Shown here in pieces: positions 8,560 through 20,059 of a stretch of 64,000 bases of DNA. The DNA is from Mucilaginibacter sp. L196 (GTDB taxonomy: Bacteria > Bacteroidota > Bacteroidia > Sphingobacteriales > Sphingobacteriaceae). The position numbers and the translations under genes are program-made. A model generated the notes under the pieces. The model made no database searches, had not been told where the DNA came from, and worked only from the letters and a program-made list of their open reading frames with translations. The stretch's first letter is position 1. Each line of letters opens with the position of its first letter. The stretch lies in NCBI RefSeq assembly GCF_009765905.1, contig NZ_LMUO01000019.1, positions 1,160,292 to 1,224,291 on the forward strand, given 5' to 3'.

Positions 8560-9762
8560 TCAGAATAGCTTCAATTGCTTTTCAACCGGGGGCTTAACCC
8601 ATCCTGTAACGGTTCTGCCGCCATACTTATAGGAGTTTTTGCGCTCCTCCTCAATAACTTTGTCAAAATTGGCATTGGGACTAAAACCCTTTTCAGCATC
8701 CTGGGCAACTCTCGTCAGGCGTTTAATGGCCTCGGTTGTTTCTGATTGGCCGAGTTTAGCTTTATAAACCGCATTTTGCAGTGTAGCTATAGTTTCATCA
8801 TAAACTTTAGTTGGTACCGGGAAAGGATGTCCATCTTTACCGCCATGCGCGAAGGAAAACCTGGCTGGATCTTTAAAACGCGACGGTGTTCCATGGATTA
8901 CCTCACTTACCAAAACCAATGATTGTAAAGTCCGCGGTCCCAAACCTTGCAGTAATAACAAATCCTCAAAATCAGCCGGGTTCTTTTCATGTGCCAGCCA
9001 CAATACAGCACCTAATCTTTTAAGGTCGACATCCTTAGCTTTTACATCATGATGGGAGGGAAGCACCAGTTTGTTGATTTCTTTGAGCATATACTCCGGC
9101 TTTTCACTCGCTATTTGCATAATGCCTTTTCTGGAACTATCGGCTTGCTTATCGGCCATATTTAAAATAAGCCCGGTGTTTTTACCGTAGATGGATGTAT
9201 GCGGATCATCCACAAAGGAAGTCAACGAATCGGAATGCCAGTGGTAACGGCGGGCAGTACTGCTCGCATCACTCATTCCTTGCTGAATAACAGCCCATTT
9301 GCCGGTATCGCTCAAAATAAAATTATGGGTGTATAGTTGAAAACCATCCTGTATAGCGGTATTGTCAACCTTAGCGCTGAGTTTACTGCATCTGACTAAG
9401 TAATTGCCATCAAGCCCGATTTTATCGCTGATCCTTAAAAGTTCATCAGGTGTTTGCCGGGAGTATTTACCTTTTCCTCCGCATATATAAATACCCAGCT
9501 CCTTACTATGCGGATTAACTGCTCGTTTCAAAGCCCCCATAACCGAAGTAGTAATCCCCGAAGAATGCCAATCCATCCCCATAACAGCGCCCATACTTTG
9601 AAACCAAAACGGGTCACTCAAGCGGCGCAGCAAGTCGTCCTTACCATAATCTAACAGGATATTTTGTACAATAGCAAGACCCAGCTTCGCCATTCTTTCG
9701 GCAAGCCAGATGGGTACATAGCCACCATGTAAAGGTAAGTCAGCAGTTCCGGAATGCTTCAT
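8560..9762 (-). CDS. DUF763 domain protein
   Basis: The 400-residue sequence matches DUF763 throughout: an N-terminal GTADLPLHGGYVP segment, a central GMDWHSSGITTSV segment, and a C-terminal helix-hairpin-helix-like LLLLQGLGPRTLQSL that suggests nucleic-acid binding. The biochemical function of DUF763 is not established. It is the last gene of a three-gene leftward operon, 18 bp after the DUF4268 gene. Confidence 0.85.
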   Translation of the reverse strand: MKHSGTADLPLHGGYVPIWLAERMAKLGLAIVQNILLDYGKDDLLRRLSDPFWFQSMGAVMGMDWHSSGITTSVMGALKRAVNPHSKELGIYICGGKGKYSRQTPDELLRISDKIGLDGNYLVRCSKLSAKVDNTAIQDGFQLYTHNFILSDTGKWAVIQQGMSDASSTARRYHWHSDSLTSFVDDPHTSIYGKNTGLILNMADKQADSSRKGIMQIASEKPEYMLKEINKLVLPSHHDVKAKDVDLKRLGAVLWLAHEKNPADFEDLLLLQGLGPRTLQSLVLVSEVIHGTPSRFKDPARFSFAHGGKDGHPFPVPTKVYDETIATLQNAVYKAKLGQSETTEAIKRLTRVAQDAEKGFSPNANFDKVIEEERKNSYKYGGRTVTGWVKPPVEKQLKLF

Positions 9763-9780
9763 GCTAACAAAGTTAGCAAA

Positions 9781-10242
9781 TTATTTTAAGGCTTCAAAGC
9801 TATATTGGGCGGTACTCCAAAATTCATCCAATGCAATAATACGGGGTTTAAAAAAGGAAATAAGCTGAGGCCAATCTGTCCGGTTGTAAACACTCACACC
9901 ATCCAATTGCTTATAAATACGACTGACGATTTTTCCATATTCATCAGTATCATGCAAAACCCAGGTCCAATCCTCGTCAAGTGTATTTTTCAGCAAGTTT
10001 TTAAATTCTGCGAACTGTTCAAAAAATAATTCCTGTATACCTTTATCCTGATGGGTAATCACGATACCAATTGACACCGAGCGATTAGCCGTTTCCATTT
10101 TGAAATACAGGTGTTTTATCCCGGTTTTATAATTTACCCAATTCACCCTTAAACCATCAGCAGATAGGTGCGGGGCAATATACTGGCCAAAGGTTGTCCA
10201 GAAGGTTTGTTTAATATTTGAGCTTTCGTCTTTTGAATACAT
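9781..10242 (-). CDS. DUF4268 domain protein
   Basis: A 153-residue soluble protein resembling DUF4268, with the typical FWTTFGQYIAPHLS start, a W-rich centre (DEDWTWVLHD) and an R-x-DWPQLISFFKPRI segment near the end. DUF4268 domains occur alone or beside nuclease-like domains; no catalytic motif is evident here. It starts one base after the stop of the upstream GH3 gene, so the two are almost certainly co-transcribed, although a functional link to carbohydrate breakdown is unclear. Confidence 0.8.
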   Translation of the reverse strand: MYSKDESSNIKQTFWTTFGQYIAPHLSADGLRVNWVNYKTGIKHLYFKMETANRSVSIGIVITHQDKGIQELFFEQFAEFKNLLKNTLDEDWTWVLHDTDEYGKIVSRIYKQLDGVSVYNRTDWPQLISFFKPRIIALDEFWSTAQYSFEALK

Positions 10243-10243
10243 A

Positions 10244-12403
10244 TTATCTCACAGCAAAATTCATATCCACCTTGCTATCCTGCGAATTGCTGCCTAAGGT
10301 TAATTTATAATTACCGGGATATATCTTCCATTTATGTGTTGACAAATCCCATTTCTGTAATTCTTTTACAGGGATTTTCACGGTAACCGTTTGTTCACCA
10401 CCTGATGTAATAGAAATTCGCTTAAAATATTTCAACTCCTTATAAGGCATACGATCAATTGATGGATATTGTATGTAGCCTTGTACTACCTCATCACCGT
10501 TCATGTTGCCGGTGTTTTTAACTTTTATAGTGGTTGTTATCGTATCGGTAGTTTTATAATCTTTTTTCGGCGCATTCTGCAAACTATAAGCAAACGAAGT
10601 ATAGCTCAACCCAAAACCAAACGGATATTGTACCGGGCCGTTATAATAACGATAAGTATGGCCTGCCATATGATAATTTTTATAATCAGGCACATTATCA
10701 ATCGACTTATAAAAAGTTAATGGCAAATGCCCGGATGGTGATATTTTACCAAACACAATATCTGCAAGCGCGTTGCCACCCTGCTCTCCCGGATACCAGG
10801 CAAAAATGATGGCATCGGCATAAGGAGCAACAGCATCCACATCAATATCACTTCCTGCTGTAATTACCAGTATGATGGGTTTATGTACGTCTTTACGCAG
10901 TTGTTTCATATAGGCTATTTCGCTTGCCGGTAAACTTAAATCTTTTTTATCCCCACCGTTGTTAGACAAGAAAGCATCGCCTGCTTCACCTTCTAAAACA
11001 GGAGATAAACCTATTACCGCAATAGTAACATCAGCATTGCCTGCCGCCCAAATACCACCGAAATGCTTGGTGTCTTTATAATCGCACCCCATATCGTAAC
11101 TAACACGGGTTCCCGGGCCGGCTACTCCGGTAATGCCTTCAACAAAATTAACAACCCGGTCACTTACTCCGCTGTAATTTCCTATCATCGCGTCAAACGA
11201 AGCTGCGTTAGGGCCAACTACCATAATACTAGAATACTTGCTCTTACTTAAAGGCAGTATGTTATTATCGTTTTTTAACAGTACTATACTTTGTTCCGCC
11301 ATTTTACGGGCTAAAGCAATATGAGCTTCGTTATGCACGCTATCAGCGCCATAAGCATGATAAGGAATTTGATTAGGATCATCATAAAAGCCAAGTTTAA
11401 ACTCAGTACGCAATACAGCCGAGAGCGCCTGGTCAACTTCCTTTTCAGTAAGTAAATGCTGGTCAATCGCTTTTATAACATCATCCTGTAAAATGGTGGA
11501 ACAATCCAGGTTTATACCGGCCTTTATAGCGGCCGCTGCAGTTTCAACAGGGCCAACTAATGCTTTATGTGTTTGGAAAACATCATCCAGCGCCCCACAA
11601 TCAGTTACTACATGGCCTTTAAATCCCCATTCTTTTCTTAAAATATCTGTAAGTAAGGTTTTATTAATGGAATTGGGCACGCCGTTAATACTGTTATATG
11701 CCGCCATAACAGATTCAACACCGTTTGTTACCAGTGCATGAAAAGCGTACAGATAAGTTTCGCGCAAATCCTTTTCATCCACAATTGCGTCAAACGAATC
11801 GCGCACAGCCTCGGGGCCACTGTGTACCGCGAAATGTTTTGCTGTTGCCGATACCTTTAAATACTTGGGATCATCACCCTGTAAACCTTTTACAAAGGCA
11901 GTTCCCATATGCGCTGTTAAAAAAGGATCTTCGCCATACGTTTCCTGTCCGCGGCCCCAACGAGGATCGCGGAAAATATTAATATTAGGAGTCCAAAAAC
12001 TTAAACCCATATACTGTATATGCCTGTCCTGCGCGATAGCCAGGTTATATTTGGCCCTTGCTTCGGTAGAGATCGCGGTACCAACCTGTTTAAGCAAATC
12101 ATCATTAAAAGTAGCAGCCATGCCAATAGCCTGCGGATATATAGTGGCTTCACCCGCACGTGCAACACCATGTAAAGCCTCGTTCCACCAATTATAAGCC
12201 GGTATTCCTAATCGTGGTACTGCCTGGCTATTGTAGCCCAGCAGAGCAACTTTTTCTTTGAGGGTTAATCTTGATACCAGATCTTTTACACGAATGTCTA
12301 ACGGTTCGGAGTTATCTTTATAGATCGGTTTATCCTGCGCTTTTACAGGTTGTACAAATAACAATGAAGACCCCAGTAAAGCAGCTATAAATTGTATTTT
12401 CAT
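10244..12403 (-). CDS. Secreted glycoside hydrolase family 3 (beta-xylosidase/glucosidase type)
   Basis: A cleavable signal peptide ends near residue 22 (PVKAQ). The N-terminal TIM barrel carries RDPRWGRGQETYGEDP and the nucleophile Asp268 in VVTDCGAL. An alpha/beta sandwich domain follows, then a C-terminal fibronectin III-like domain (FGLSYTSF onwards). At 719 residues, the TDCGA nucleophile motif and GINLDCST resemble bacterial and plant GH3 beta-xylosidases more than typical beta-glucosidases, but the substrate cannot be fixed from sequence alone. It probably trims oligosaccharides in the periplasm. First gene of an operon with DUF4268 and DUF763. Confidence 0.88.
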   Translation of the reverse strand: MKIQFIAALLGSSLLFVQPVKAQDKPIYKDNSEPLDIRVKDLVSRLTLKEKVALLGYNSQAVPRLGIPAYNWWNEALHGVARAGEATIYPQAIGMAATFNDDLLKQVGTAISTEARAKYNLAIAQDRHIQYMGLSFWTPNINIFRDPRWGRGQETYGEDPFLTAHMGTAFVKGLQGDDPKYLKVSATAKHFAVHSGPEAVRDSFDAIVDEKDLRETYLYAFHALVTNGVESVMAAYNSINGVPNSINKTLLTDILRKEWGFKGHVVTDCGALDDVFQTHKALVGPVETAAAAIKAGINLDCSTILQDDVIKAIDQHLLTEKEVDQALSAVLRTEFKLGFYDDPNQIPYHAYGADSVHNEAHIALARKMAEQSIVLLKNDNNILPLSKSKYSSIMVVGPNAASFDAMIGNYSGVSDRVVNFVEGITGVAGPGTRVSYDMGCDYKDTKHFGGIWAAGNADVTIAVIGLSPVLEGEAGDAFLSNNGGDKKDLSLPASEIAYMKQLRKDVHKPIILVITAGSDIDVDAVAPYADAIIFAWYPGEQGGNALADIVFGKISPSGHLPLTFYKSIDNVPDYKNYHMAGHTYRYYNGPVQYPFGFGLSYTSFAYSLQNAPKKDYKTTDTITTTIKVKNTGNMNGDEVVQGYIQYPSIDRMPYKELKYFKRISITSGGEQTVTVKIPVKELQKWDLSTHKWKIYPGNYKLTLGSNSQDSKVDMNFAVR

Positions 12404-12452
12404 TTAAATAATATTACGCACTAAAACTACCCATAAAATATTATTTCTGCTG

Positions 12453-12460
12453 TAAATTTG
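12453..12460 (+). promoter_or_regulatory. -7 element before the 12483 frame and SMP-30 gene
   Basis: TAAATTTG matches the Bacteroidota -7 consensus exactly and is 22 bases before the ATG at 12483. No -33 element is obvious. Confidence 0.4.
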
Positions 12461-12482
12461 ACATTTAAAGTGATAGATTCGC

Positions 12483-12735
12483 ATGATAACGGCTGTTATC
12501 AAAAAGTTTTTACTGATAGCTATACTAGCTATTTATAGTACAACCGGTTTATGCCCCATCACCAACAAAATCTCAATTAAACTTTATAAATTCAGTCCCT
12601 CGTATTGCTTTAAGTGATTTCGGTTTATACAATAAGGAAACCATTGATGAGTCACCTGTTTTAGCTAAAATTGTTAGAAATTTAAAAAATGCAAAATTTA
12701 AAAAAAGTAATTATTTGTTTGGGATTAACATTTAG
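12483..12735 (+). pseudogene. Possible frameshifted small secreted-protein gene
   Basis: An ATG at 12483 behind a good -7 element opens a frame whose first ~22 residues look like a signal peptide (hydrophobic LLIAILAIYSTTG) and which stops at 12617 after 44 codons. Shifting by one base near 12553 gives a continuous, protein-like frame (YAPSPTKSQLNF ... RIALSDFGLYNKE ... ) to 12735, overlapping the start of the SMP-30 gene in another frame. This suggests a decayed gene with a one-base shift. A short leader peptide or chance open frames are the alternatives; I do not recognise a family. Confidence 0.3.
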
Positions 12736-13582
12736 TTGTTTACCTGTTTTTGCTCAAGTTGCCCCATATGATACAACCGTAAAGCCACAATTAATATCCT
12801 GTCAGTTTGCATTTACCGAGGGTGCATCTACAGATAAATATGGCAATGTGTTCTTTACCGATCAACCCAATAACAAAATATGGGAATATGACATCAATGG
12901 TAAGTTATCAGTGTTTTTAGATAGTGCGGGCAGATCAAACGGAATGTACTTTGATCGCCATGGCAACCTGGTTACCTGCGCCGACGAACATGATCAATTA
13001 TGGAGCATCAGCCCCAAAAAGAAAATAAAAGTGTTGCTGACCAACTTTAACGGCCATTTGATGAACGGCCCTAATGATATTTGGATAGATGCCAAAGGCG
13101 GTATATATATGACCGATCCATACTACCAACGTAATTACTGGACAAGGACTAAATCAGAATTGGACGGGCAAAAAGTTTATTATCTACCCAAAGGCAGTCA
13201 CCAACCTATAATAGTTGATAGTACTATTAAAAAACCCAACGGTATTGTAGGTACACCTGATGGCAGATATTTGTACGTTGCAGATATTGGCGATAATAAA
13301 ACTTATAAATACACCATCAACAAAAATGGTACTTTAAGCAATAGAGTGCTGGTAATTGAACAAGGAGCCGACGGTATCACACTTGATGAAGAAGGTAATA
13401 TCTATTTATGCGGAAACGGTGTAACTATCTATAACCCTTTAGGTAAAAAGATTGGACATATTGCAATTAATGAACCATGGACAGCGAATTTGTGCTTTGG
13501 TGGTAAAAATAAGGATGTACTATTTATCACAGCATCAACAGCTATTTATACGGTAAAAATGAATGTGAAAGGGGTGGAGTAA
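12689..13582 (+). CDS. Secreted SMP-30/gluconolactonase-like beta-propeller
   Basis: A signal peptide (cleavage after PVFAQ, about residue 23) precedes an SMP-30/LRE propeller with the recurring segments EGASTDKYGNVFFTD, GPNDIWIDAKGGIYMTDP, KPNGIVGTPDGRYLYVAD and DGITLDEEGNIYLC. These supply the conserved Glu, Asn and Asp metal ligands of the family. Likely a periplasmic lactonase for sugar lactones, but many SMP-30 proteins have other substrates. The opposite-strand histidine kinase starts immediately after its stop codon. Confidence 0.85.
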   Translation: MQNLKKVIICLGLTFSCLPVFAQVAPYDTTVKPQLISCQFAFTEGASTDKYGNVFFTDQPNNKIWEYDINGKLSVFLDSAGRSNGMYFDRHGNLVTCADEHDQLWSISPKKKIKVLLTNFNGHLMNGPNDIWIDAKGGIYMTDPYYQRNYWTRTKSELDGQKVYYLPKGSHQPIIVDSTIKKPNGIVGTPDGRYLYVADIGDNKTYKYTINKNGTLSNRVLVIEQGADGITLDEEGNIYLCGNGVTIYNPLGKKIGHIAINEPWTANLCFGGKNKDVLFITASTAIYTVKMNVKGVE

Positions 13583-14914
13583 TTAATTAAAAACAGGCAG
13601 CTTTATTGTAAAAGTTGAGCCTAGGTTTTCAACGCTGTGAACTTCAATTTTTCCTTTGTGCCGTTCAACTATCTGCTTTACAATGCTTAATCCTAGCCCG
13701 GTTGACTGTTCGCCATGGATGCCTGTACGACCAGCTTTCGAAAAACGTTCAAATAAGTGCGGTAGCATATCTTGGGGAATCCCTAATCCATGATCCTTTA
13801 CCTCAATAATTGCCATTTTATTTACCTTATCGAGCTGTATTTCTATCTTACCACTCTCCTTTGAGAATTTAAGCGCATTGCTAATCAGGTTATCCATCAC
13901 CCGGTGGAATTTCTCTTTATTAATTTCAACATACAGAGGAATATAAGAGCTATTAAAGGTGATGGTGCTACGGGTTTCGTTGTGTATTTTCCAGCTATCA
14001 ATAACCTTCCTGATAAATAAGTTTAAATCAACCTGGGTAGTTTCTATTGTATTTTGATCATCGTTTCGGGCGGCCTCTAGCAGATCAAGAATTATTCCCC
14101 TGGCCTTTACACATGATTGTTTGATGATATTGATGTTATCGCGGGTTTCATCATCAAGTTCGTCCATTTCCATAATCATAGCAGTGGATTCTACAGCAGC
14201 TAATGGATTACGCAGATCATGCGCGACCATCCCCAATACCTGATCTTTAAAGCTGGCCGCGTTTTCAATCTCGTTGTTCTTTTCGCGTATCTCAATAACC
14301 TGTTTATAGTAATTGGCTTTGTAAGAGTAAAAATAGCGTGAGGTTAAATAAAACCCACATAACAAGATGATAGAAATCAGCTCATTATACACTATCTCAG
14401 TAGGGCTAACCTGTGCATAAATTAACATTGAGGTAAAAACTACTGCTATAGCAATTATAAGCAGTAAGGTTTCGTACAGTTCAAAAACAAATACTACGCT
14501 AATAATTACCAGCGGTAGCATGTAAAGTGTTAGCGAATTACTTGGATCAGATGTAGCAATAAAACTTGATATAATACCGCACGCTATCAGGTATAAAGAG
14601 AACAAAAAAAAGAAAACGCTTATAATAGCGAGTGGTTTACGGTTTCTTTTGTAATAAGCTATCAACAAGTAACTACAGATAAAAAAAAGAGGCGTTACAA
14701 TAATGTACAGCCAATTGGTATAATCAAATTCCGGGAAATTTTGCGCTTTGGTAAGACTCTCCGGAAAGATAAGATATAGCGATCTTATGATTAAATTAAG
14801 TATTAAAAAAAAAGCGCTGCAAGTGCGAACCGCTATCAGATTTTGTAGCGTATAAGTATTACGATATGCGATTGCATATTTATTCGGTATCTTTTTTAAA
14901 AATGGGGTATTCAA
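13583..14914 (-). CDS. Membrane sensor histidine kinase
   Basis: The first ~200 residues hold about six hydrophobic helices with no extracellular domain of size. A HisKA domain follows (phosphoacceptor His in VAHDLRNPLAA), then a HATPase_c domain with an N box (NLISNALKFS), a G1 box (DHGLGIPQ) and a G2 box (STGLGLSIV). No response regulator gene is adjacent, so this is an orphan kinase. The signal is unknown; the all-membrane sensor suggests something in or near the membrane. Confidence 0.9.
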   Translation of the reverse strand: MNTPFLKKIPNKYAIAYRNTYTLQNLIAVRTCSAFFLILNLIIRSLYLIFPESLTKAQNFPEFDYTNWLYIIVTPLFFICSYLLIAYYKRNRKPLAIISVFFFLFSLYLIACGIISSFIATSDPSNSLTLYMLPLVIISVVFVFELYETLLLIIAIAVVFTSMLIYAQVSPTEIVYNELISIILLCGFYLTSRYFYSYKANYYKQVIEIREKNNEIENAASFKDQVLGMVAHDLRNPLAAVESTAMIMEMDELDDETRDNINIIKQSCVKARGIILDLLEAARNDDQNTIETTQVDLNLFIRKVIDSWKIHNETRSTITFNSSYIPLYVEINKEKFHRVMDNLISNALKFSKESGKIEIQLDKVNKMAIIEVKDHGLGIPQDMLPHLFERFSKAGRTGIHGEQSTGLGLSIVKQIVERHKGKIEVHSVENLGSTFTIKLPVFN

Positions 14915-15145
14915 TTTTTATAGCTATAAGGTGTAAGCAAAAATAAAGAAATTAAAAGAGAATGGTCTATTGAAATTCTATTGATGATTGCTAAATATGA
15001 TTTAAAACTTTCCAATTGTGATACCTGTTATCTTATAATCAAATCACTATTATCTCTTTTGACAAAAGGGCATGCAATTTTGTTTTTAAATGACAATTTT
15101 TCATAAATGAATACATGGTCGACTTTTTGAATAGCATTAATCACT

Positions 15146-17755
15146 ATGAACTTTAACAACTTTACAATTAAAGCACAGGAAGCTGTACAAAAAGCTTCTG
15201 AAATAACCAGCGGCAACCAGCAGCAGGCAATTGAATCTGCCCATTTGCTGAAAGGCTTATTGCTGGTTGATGAAAACGTTATATCTTATTTATTAAAAAA
15301 ACTAAACGTTAACCTTAACCGGTTAAACGAGATATTGGATCAGCAAATCGCGTCATACCCAAAAGTTAGCGGGAGCAATGTTTATTTATCATCCTCATCA
15401 AACACGGTTCTGCAAAAGGCACAATCATATTTAAAAGAGTTTAAAGATGATTTTGTATCTGTTGAGCATATTTTGTTAGGCATTTTAGCAACAAGTGATG
15501 CAACCAGCAGCGTATTGAAGGATTTTGGTGTAAATGAAAAGGACCTTAAAAAAGCCATTCTTAGTTTGCGTGGCGACAATAAGGTTACGGATCAAAATGC
15601 GGAAGCTACTTACAATGCCTTAAATAAATATGCTCGTAACCTTAATGAATATGCCGAATCTGGTAAACTTGACCCGGTTATTGGCCGTGATGAAGAGATC
15701 AGGCGTGTGATCCAAATTCTATCCCGCAGGACTAAAAACAACCCAATTTTAGTGGGTGAGCCGGGTGTAGGTAAAACAGCCATAGCAGAGGGTATTGCCT
15801 TTAGAATTATTAAGGGTGATGTACCTGAAAGCCTGAAAACAAAAACTGTTTATTCGTTGGACATGGGTTCGCTTATTGCGGGTGCTAAGTACAAAGGTGA
15901 ATTTGAGGAGCGGTTGAAATCCGTAATAAAAGAGGTTATTCAGGCTGACGGCGAGATCGTTTTATTTATTGACGAGATTCACACCCTTGTAGGCGCGGGT
16001 GGCGGCGAAGGCGCTATGGATGCGGCTAACATTTTAAAACCTGCCTTAGCCCGTGGCGAATTAAGAGCCATTGGCGCAACCACTTTAAACGAATACCAAA
16101 AATATTTTGAAAAGGATAAAGCTTTGGAACGCCGTTTCCAGATGGTGTTGGTTGATGAACCAGATACACAGGACGCGATTTCTATCCTTCGTGGATTAAA
16201 AGAACGTTACGAAGCTCATCATAAAGTGCGAATAAGAGATGAAGCAATTATTGCCGCCGTTGAAATGTCGCAACGTTATATTGCTGACCGGTTTTTACCG
16301 GATAAGGCTATCGATTTAATGGATGAGGCCGCATCAAAATTACGTTTGGAAATGGATTCCGTACCAGAAGCGGTGGATGAACTGGAGCGTAAGATAATGC
16401 AGTTGGAGATTGAGCGCGAAGCAATCAAACGTGAAAAAGATACCCAAAAGGTATCTGCTTTAAGCGAGGAAATAGCCAACTTATCCGCCGATCGTGATTC
16501 TTTACGCGCCAAATGGCAAGGTGAAAAAGATTTGGTAGATGGTATCAACCTAAAAGTTGAACAGATTGAAAACTACAAACTGGAAGCCGAACAAGCCGAA
16601 CGTGCTGGTGATTACGGTAAAGTAGCCGAATTACGCTACGGTACTATTATTGAAGCGCAGGCAGAAGTTGAAAAGCTAAAAGCAGCATTGTTAGAAAACC
16701 AATCCGATAGCCGTATGCTAAAGGAAGAAGTTACTGCCGATGATATTGCAGGCGTGGTTTCCCGCTGGACAGGTATTCCGGTTAATAAAATGATACAAAG
16801 CGAGCGCGAGAAATTACTGAGTCTGGAAGATGAGCTGCACAAACGTGTAGCAGGGCAGGAGGAAGCTATTGAAGCGATAAGTGATGCTATTCGCCGCAGC
16901 CGTGCCGGGTTACAGGATAAGAAGAAACCAATTGGTTCATTTATATTCCTGGGTACAACTGGTGTGGGTAAAACGGAACTTGCAAAAGCATTAGCCGATT
17001 ACTTATTTAACGATGAGCAGGCCATGGTGAGAATTGATATGAGTGAGTACCAGGAACGCCATGCGGTATCCAGATTGATCGGTGCGCCTCCGGGCTATGT
17101 GGGTTATGATGAAGGCGGACAATTAACAGAAGCCGTTCGTCGCAGACCATACAGTGTGATTTTGCTGGATGAAATTGAGAAAGCTCACCCGGATGTATTC
17201 AATATCTTATTACAGGTATTGGATGATGGCAGGCTGACCGATAACAAAGGTCGGGTGGTGAATTTTAAAAACACCATCATCATCATGACCTCTAATATCG
17301 GGTCAAATATTATCCAGGAAAATTTCCAGGATTTGGAAGACGATAACCGCGATAGCATCATCGCGAAAACAAAGAACGAGTTGTTTGATCTGTTAAGAAA
17401 AACTATTCGCCCGGAATTTTTAAATAGGATAGACGAGATCATCATGTTTACCCCGTTAACGCGTAACGAAATAGGCGAGATTGTTAAACTGCAATTTAAA
17501 CAAGTGCAATCAACCCTTGCCGAAATGGGCGTAACCCTTGAAGCATCTGAAGAAGCACTCGACTGGCTGGCACAGTTAGGTTATGATCCGCAATTTGGCG
17601 CAAGGCCGTTAAAGAGGGTGATACAAAAACGGATATTGAATGAGCTATCCAAACAAATCCTATCGGGCAAAGTTGATCGCGACAGCAAGATAAAGCTGGA
17701 TGTGTTTGATAACAATTTTGTTTTCCTAAACACGTCAGAAACTGCCGAAGTTTAA
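15146..17755 (+). CDS. clpB: ATP-dependent disaggregase ClpB
   Basis: Hexameric AAA+ chaperone that, with DnaK, rescues aggregated proteins. An N-terminal Clp repeat domain (1-145) is followed by NBD1 (Walker A GEPGVGKT at 204-211), the coiled-coil middle domain (about 400-525) that separates ClpB from ClpA/ClpC, and NBD2 (GTTGVGKT at 603-610, then a sensor/C-terminal domain). At 869 residues it is normal length. The start follows a 231-bp gap in which I see no other gene and no clear housekeeping -7 element. Confidence 0.97.
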   Translation: MNFNNFTIKAQEAVQKASEITSGNQQQAIESAHLLKGLLLVDENVISYLLKKLNVNLNRLNEILDQQIASYPKVSGSNVYLSSSSNTVLQKAQSYLKEFKDDFVSVEHILLGILATSDATSSVLKDFGVNEKDLKKAILSLRGDNKVTDQNAEATYNALNKYARNLNEYAESGKLDPVIGRDEEIRRVIQILSRRTKNNPILVGEPGVGKTAIAEGIAFRIIKGDVPESLKTKTVYSLDMGSLIAGAKYKGEFEERLKSVIKEVIQADGEIVLFIDEIHTLVGAGGGEGAMDAANILKPALARGELRAIGATTLNEYQKYFEKDKALERRFQMVLVDEPDTQDAISILRGLKERYEAHHKVRIRDEAIIAAVEMSQRYIADRFLPDKAIDLMDEAASKLRLEMDSVPEAVDELERKIMQLEIEREAIKREKDTQKVSALSEEIANLSADRDSLRAKWQGEKDLVDGINLKVEQIENYKLEAEQAERAGDYGKVAELRYGTIIEAQAEVEKLKAALLENQSDSRMLKEEVTADDIAGVVSRWTGIPVNKMIQSEREKLLSLEDELHKRVAGQEEAIEAISDAIRRSRAGLQDKKKPIGSFIFLGTTGVGKTELAKALADYLFNDEQAMVRIDMSEYQERHAVSRLIGAPPGYVGYDEGGQLTEAVRRRPYSVILLDEIEKAHPDVFNILLQVLDDGRLTDNKGRVVNFKNTIIIMTSNIGSNIIQENFQDLEDDNRDSIIAKTKNELFDLLRKTIRPEFLNRIDEIIMFTPLTRNEIGEIVKLQFKQVQSTLAEMGVTLEASEEALDWLAQLGYDPQFGARPLKRVIQKRILNELSKQILSGKVDRDSKIKLDVFDNNFVFLNTSETAEV

Positions 17756-17780
17756 TATACTTAAATGCATCATATAAGTA

Positions 17781-17813
17781 AAAAGAGCTTCCTTTTGGGG
17801 AAGCTCTTTTTTT
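17781..17813. terminator. Bidirectional terminator between clpB and the YXWGXW gene
   Basis: AAAAGAGCTTCC (17781-17792) pairs with GGAAGCTCTTTT (17799-17810) around a TTTTGG loop, with A and T tracts on both sides, so it can stop transcription from either direction. Confidence 0.85.
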
Positions 17814-17824
17814 ATGGCAGATTA

Positions 17825-19447
<1,623 letters not shown>

Positions 19448-19668
19448 ATTAAAGGAAAGTTATAAACTGTATAAAACAAATTTTTATAATAAAACTTTAA
19501 ATATACCCCAATTATTGACATTAATAATTGTTTTTACTGAATAATAACCTGCAATAAATTATTAATTAAATATTTAATAGAAGCAGCGTCTTTAAATTGT
19601 CAATAGTTAAAATCGAAAACAAACGCATGGTAAGCGGGTTATTATTTTAACAGCTAATTAAAATAATC

Positions 19669-20058
19669 ATGACAACATATAACAATCTTGTAGAGGCCAC
19701 TAATGATTTAATGAAACGCGGATATACCGCTAACTTAAGCTTAGATGATGATACCATTGACGATAAGGAAAATCATATTAAAATGACGGCTGATGATTTT
19801 GTTATTGATGAGTTCTATCGTTTTGAAGGTATAAGCAATCCGTCGGATATGTCGATTGTTTATGCGGTAACATCTGATAAATATCACTTAAAGGGGGTAT
19901 TGATTAACGCGTTCGGTACCTATGCCAACACCAGTTCATCAGCTGTGCATGCAAAATTAAACCATGAGCAAATTAGCGGGCATCTACACCGCAAAGATAA
20001 ACCTACTGCTGATAATAAAGGTGGAAGTGGTGGCATTAATAATGGTAAAGTGGTGTGA
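19669..20058 (+). CDS. Conserved small protein (family often labelled PRPP synthetase)
   Basis: A 129-residue soluble protein starting TTYNNLVEATNDL and carrying ADDFVIDEFYRFEG and SDKYHLKGVLINAFGTY. This is the pattern of a small Bacteroidota family commonly labelled phosphoribosylpyrophosphate synthetase, but it has none of the motifs of that enzyme, so I treat the function as unknown. The final ~30 residues (HLHRKDKPT, GGSGG) look disordered. The 221-bp gap before it holds no gene that I can see. Confidence 0.7.
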   Translation: MTTYNNLVEATNDLMKRGYTANLSLDDDTIDDKENHIKMTADDFVIDEFYRFEGISNPSDMSIVYAVTSDKYHLKGVLINAFGTYANTSSSAVHAKLNHEQISGHLHRKDKPTADNKGGSGGINNGKVV

Positions 20059-20059
20059 G

